From assembly GCA_964019415.1 (NCBI GenBank), contig OZ025868.1:902501-966500 (forward strand): a stretch of 64,000 nt of DNA, written 5' to 3'. Under the pieces are notes generated by a model that searched no databases, was not told where the DNA came from, and was given only the letters and a program-made list of their open reading frames with translations. Made by a program: the position numbers and the translations under genes. Source of the DNA: Ianthella basta. Lineage: Eukaryota > Porifera > Demospongiae > Verongiida > Ianthellidae. This document shows positions 62,488 to 64,000 of this stretch, piece after piece (position 1 is the stretch's first letter; each line of letters opens with the position of its first letter).

Positions 62488-63830
62488 CTATATATATAAA
62501 CAGTGCAAGTTACAATATCGCAGACACCACCACCTGTGCCAGTAGAATATCTGCGCTAGCTGGTCATAGAAAAAGACCACCACCTGTGCAAGTTACAGTA
62601 GCCACTACCACAATGCACCAGTAGAGTATTTGTGCTAGTTGGTCATAGAAAAAGACCACCACCAGTGCAAGTTACAGTAGCCACCACCACATGTGCCAGT
62701 AGAGTATCTGTGCTAGTTGGTCATAGAAAAAGACCACCAGTGCAAGTTACAGTGGCCCTGGGCCAGCACACGCACCATTCACACCACTGCATGTGCCAGA
62801 AAGTAAATGCGCTCAATGGCTGAAGAAAAAGACCACCAGCGCAAGTTACAGCCGGTCAGAACCTGCACCGCCGCCATTGGAGTGCACGCTGCAGCAAGCA
62901 AATGTAAGCTTGCCTAAGGGCATGCCATTGAATTGAGGGTGCATGGGAAGAAATGTGGTGGCCGTAATATTGTAACTTGCACTGTGCGGTGGTGATAGTA
63001 TGTGGTAGCAGCTCCTGATGTGGTAATCTGTTTTCTTGCAGCTCTAGCACATAATATACTGGTGTGCTTATTGCAACTTCCACTGTGGTGGAGGTGATGG
63101 CGGTTGTATTTATCTTGTGGTGGTATAGTAGCTGGATATTGTGGCTGGATATAGTTGTGAGCAAGTGTACATGTGGGAGCTGCTCTGCTACAGCATAGCA
63201 GCAAATGCCTACAAATTGGTGTCAAAATGTGATTGTTCAAAAGAACGCCTCCATTTTGTGACTAATTAAGCAATCCTGCTAATGACATGAGCAAATGGGC
63301 CATCTAACTATGTCCACTTAGTATCACGACTTAGTGGGGCCAGGTTGGTGGGATATGCAATGATCCTCACTTTTCTCGGCCATTTTGCGACTAATTAAAA
63401 AATCCTACTAATGACATGAACAGTTGGATTATCTGGCTAGGTCCACCAAGTGTCAGGACTGAGCGGGTCTGGCTGGTTGAATAAATAATACACCTCACAT
63501 GTCGGTCATTTTTAGACTAATTAATAATTCCCGCTAATAACATAAGAAGGTGGAGCACTTGGACATGTCCACCAAGTTTCATGTCTCAACGAGCCCAGTT
63601 GCATTAACATACAAGATACCACTATGCATCAATATAAATACACCATACATTAAGTGTTCTCCTATGCACATTTATATTAGCATTTTGCAGGCTGCTTGTA
63701 GAAGAACGAAGACCTAATTAAGAATTCTGTCTCATTTAAAAGTCTTAAATCTCCCATACTTCAAAGCCATACCTATTACATGTTCATGAGGGCTGCCAAC
63801 CCCCCCCCCCCCCCGGGAATTATATTATAA
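62488..63830. repeat. GTGCAAGTTACA array and inverted dispersed module
   Basis: It starts TCTATATATATAAACAGTGC, followed by direct units with GTGCAAGTTACA up to about 62860. From about 62950 to 63830 the dispersed module (19531-20290) runs in reverse. It ends with a run of about 16 C near 63799-63814. No gene. Confidence 0.75.
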
Positions 63831-64000
63831 GCAGGAAAGCCTACCTTTGGCGGGCTTTCCTGCTATGGCGCACCAACGAAGGCTACGGAGCATGCCGGCA
63901 TGTCCACGCCAGCAGTCGCCAATAGCTATTTGGGGGGCAACACGTTGGCAACAGCTGTGTGGGTTCCAGTACTCATCAATGGCCTATCTGACATCGTGTG
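63831..64000. other. Window end with short hairpin
   Basis: GCAGGAAAGCC (63831-63841) pairs perfectly with 63853-63863. The rest is unassigned GC-rich sequence cut by the window edge. Confidence 0.5.

Overview
The window is nuclear DNA from a multicellular animal. Its one host gene family has small exons separated by GT-AG introns in phase 1, with Ig and fibronectin-III (FN3) domains, a single membrane helix and a tyrosine-bearing cytoplasmic tail. The mobile elements are typical of invertebrates: Helitron, hAT, pogo-like, Penelope-like and several LINEs. An early-branching metazoan such as a sponge or cnidarian fits best; a demosponge is my guess from base composition and repeat style, and is not proven. 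I see no rRNA, tRNA, CRISPR array or prokaryotic operon.

The host content is a tandem array of one receptor family, all on the + strand. Copy 1 (2553-27791) has three Ig exons, one FN3 exon, a transmembrane exon and a tail exon. Every visible exon is open, but about 22 kb of nested transposons separate the transmembrane and tail exons. Copy 2 (30161-45454) has a signal-peptide exon, Ig, FN3-like, transmembrane and tail exons, but carries frameshifts and stops in at least four exons, so it looks like a pseudogene. Copy 3 (46759-47510) is a stub: a signal exon, an intron interrupted by a LINE fragment, and the first bases of an Ig exon. Copy 4 (51797-53177) has an intact signal exon and two intact Ig exons, then is cut off by repeats.

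Mobile elements make up most of the rest. The copy 1 intron holds a hAT element with perfect 8-bp target duplications (5870-8158), a tandem Helitron pair (9490-17596) whose autonomous member has Rep and PIF1-like helicase genes, a terminal-inverted-repeat (TIR) element with a RecQ-helicase fragment (18642-19420), a field of inverted repeats built on a GTGCAAGTTACA motif (19430-23200), and a zinc-finger LINE (24166-26985). The copy 2 intron holds a three-level nest, each level with its own target-site duplication: a 3-kb LINE (31979-40170) interrupted by a head-to-head Penelope-like pair (32255-37370), itself interrupted by a pogo-like deletion derivative (35370-36118). Between copies 3 and 4 lie a LINE end with a zinc knuckle and a nuclease-like motif (48568-49720) and a 2-kb TIR element carrying a two-exon gene with a CG-1-like domain (49745-51697). 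After copy 4 come a second LINE family (54259-58645) disrupted by another RecQ-bearing TIR element, then small TIR and fold-back elements.

The observations most worth checking are the receptor array, which resembles invertebrate recognition loci in design; the insertion of two different LINEs into the CA tract of the same repeat family in the same orientation; hammerhead-ribozyme-like cores in the Penelope ends and their remnants; the head-to-tail Helitron pair; and the two TIR elements that carry RecQ-like and CG-1-like segments.
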